Positions 62,959-64,000 of a stretch of DNA of 64,000 nucleotides are shown piece after piece. Position numbers and translations under genes: made by a program. The stretch's first letter is position 1; every line of letters starts with the position of its first letter. Source of the DNA: Halalkalibacter suaedae (GTDB lineage: Bacteria; Bacillota; Bacilli; Bacillales; Bacillaceae_D). The notes under the pieces were generated by a model, which had not been told where the DNA came from, searched no databases, and worked only from the letters and a program-made list of their open reading frames with translations. The DNA lies in contig NZ_JAGKSQ010000001.1 in NCBI RefSeq assembly GCF_017939705.1, forward strand, positions 372,001-436,000. Reading direction: 5' to 3'.

Positions 62959-63132
62959 ATCTTTCACTCCATCCAAACGTGCATTTTGTCTCATCCTCTT
63001 TACTTTACCATGTTTTGACGAAAATGACCAAGTAATGAGGGTTAATTTCCAATGATTCACACTGATGATTTTCCTTTTTTACACCACACTATATTTTAGA
63101 GAGAAGAGCATCGAAAATGAAAGGAGCTTCAT

Positions 63133-64000
63133 ATGTTATTCCTAAGGTTAACCCTATTATTTGCAATCATTGTAGCTGTTTTGACGCCAATGACCACTCT
63201 TGCGGCAGAACAGGAAGAGCTAACAACTGAGCAAAAATATGAAAAGCGCCTAGAGCTTTATCAAAAAATGGAATCAGTTACTACAATCCCTTGGGCCTAT
63301 TTCGCTGCAGTGGATACGTATGAACGCGGCTTAAGACGTTCACAAAAGGACCTCCCAAAAGAAGAAGGCCTAGTTGCGATCTACTATTCAGAAGACGAAT
63401 GGGCTGGACAACTCAATCCAGATAAAAAAGACACGAACCCCATCTCCATTGAATTTTTTGGAGGCGTTGGTCTTGATGGTGATGGTGATGGATTAGCAGA
63501 CCGAACAAATGATGAAGATATTTTGTACACATTTGCACATTATCTTGAATCGTTTGGATTTACTGAAGAAGATTTCAGAATTGCGTTATGGGAGAAGTAT
63601 CAACGAGTTCAATCAGTAAATATTACGTACGGCCATGCAAAAGTCTATCAGAAGTTTAACACATTAGATTTAGATGACCATGCATTTCCAATGCCACTTC
63701 GCCATAACTTCAGCTACAACAATACATGGGGAGACCGTCGTGGTTGGGGTGGCCGAAGAATTCATGAAGGTACAGATATTTTCGCCAACTACAATGTACC
63801 GATACAAGCAACCGCCTATGGTGTTGTTGAGATAAAAGGATGGAATAGTTATGGAGGTTGGAGGATTGGGATTCGTGACCTCGATAATATTTATCATTAC
63901 TACGCTCACTTAAGTGGATTTGAAAAGGGAATTGAAGAAGGCTCAATTGTCTCTCCTGGAGACGTTATTGGCTATTGCGGAAGCTCGGGATATGGAAAGC
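63133..64000 (+). CDS. lytH: LytH-like M23 peptidase, C-terminus cut by the window
   Basis: A secreted protein with an N-terminal hydrophobic signal (MLFLRLTLLFAIIVAVLTPM) followed by a lytic domain. The M23 metallopeptidase motifs are visible late in the frame: HEGTDIFANYNVPI with the metal His and Asp, and YYAHLSGFEKG (HxH type). In B. subtilis LytH (yunA) trims peptide side chains during sporulation. The ATG at 63133 follows AAGGAG. About 289 codons are seen and the end lies beyond 64000. Confidence 0.85.
   Translation, partial: MLFLRLTLLFAIIVAVLTPMTTLAAEQEELTTEQKYEKRLELYQKMESVTTIPWAYFAAVDTYERGLRRSQKDLPKEEGLVAIYYSEDEWAGQLNPDKKDTNPISIEFFGGVGLDGDGDGLADRTNDEDILYTFAHYLESFGFTEEDFRIALWEKYQRVQSVNITYGHAKVYQKFNTLDLDDHAFPMPLRHNFSYNNTWGDRRGWGGRRIHEGTDIFANYNVPIQATAYGVVEIKGWNSYGGWRIGIRDLDNIYHYYAHLSGFEKGIEEGSIVSPGDVIGYCGSSGYGK

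Noticed and set aside
1-64000. CRISPR arrays, rRNA genes, complete prophage or insertion sequence
   Set aside because: No regular short direct repeats with spacers, no rRNA sequence, no transposase gene and no phage structural gene were seen.

Overview
The window looks like a low-GC Bacillota chromosome from an endospore-forming member of the Bacillaceae, probably related to the alkaliphilic or haloalkaliphilic Bacillus groups. This rests on AGGAGG-type ribosome binding sites, GTG and TTG starts, sporulation genes (Sda, Spo0E-like, KinB-like kinase, YutH, YhcN/YlaJ-type lipoprotein, LytH) and gene order. From memory, long stretches follow the order of two Bacillus subtilis regions: yugO-yugN-pgi-yugJ/K-yuzA-yugI-alaT-alaR (19.4-28.7 kb) and yuiG(bioY)-yuiE-yuiD-yuiC-yuiB-yumB-yumC-yutM-dapF-yuzB-yutJ-yuzD-yutI-hom/thrCB-yutH-yutG-yutF-yutE-yutD-yutC-lipA-lytH (32.4-64 kb). 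The tie to alkaliphiles is inference.

Layout. 0-5 kb: end of a YwpF-like gene, two very small genes including an Sda-like kinase inhibitor, a PatB C-S lyase, an ABC-F ATPase, and a divergent pair of membrane-anchored Mrr-like nuclease proteins. 5-10 kb: signalling block with a membrane chemoreceptor, an EAL-HDOD protein and a soluble YfmS-like chemoreceptor. 10-19 kb: accessory-looking region with a ROK repressor, a tiny cysteine-rich protein, a CrcB fluoride-channel pair, a KinB-like kinase, KtrD, gluconokinase, a bacteriocin-like peptide with a membrane neighbour, and a tyrosine-recombinase remnant beside tRNA-Ala(GGC). 19-29 kb: YugO K+ channel and KtrC, then central metabolism and RNA genes. 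29-33 kb: LuxS, YihY-family protein, HU, RDD protein and BioY with a BirA operator. 33-46 kb: repeat cluster, lipoprotein, TRAP transporter, PepA and the yui/yum block ending in type II NADH dehydrogenase (with a Rex site) and ferredoxin-NADP reductase, then an ABC-2 exporter. 46-64 kb: Fe-S assembly, Spo0E-like, MqnE, DapF, a TetR-YutJ fusion, the threonine operon, the yut cluster, LipA and LytH.

The genes group around potassium handling (KtrD, KtrC, YugO), respiration and menaquinone (NDH-2, YumC, YutJ, MqnE), Fe-S and lipoate cofactors (YutM, YutI, LipA, SufR-like regulator), aspartate-family amino acids (Hom, ThrC, ThrB, DapF) and control of sporulation entry.

The least ordinary content is: an uninterrupted TetR repressor / YutJ flavoprotein reading frame behind a promoter with a palindromic operator; two families of structured intergenic repeats, one (type B) with compensatory base changes and one (type A) with terminal inverted repeats; a 175-bp inserted element with an 8-bp target duplication inside one type A copy; a small overlapping leader reading frame ahead of ktrD; and a kinase whose N-terminal coding sequence continues upstream without an ordinary start codon. 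No CRISPR array, rRNA operon, complete insertion sequence or prophage was seen.
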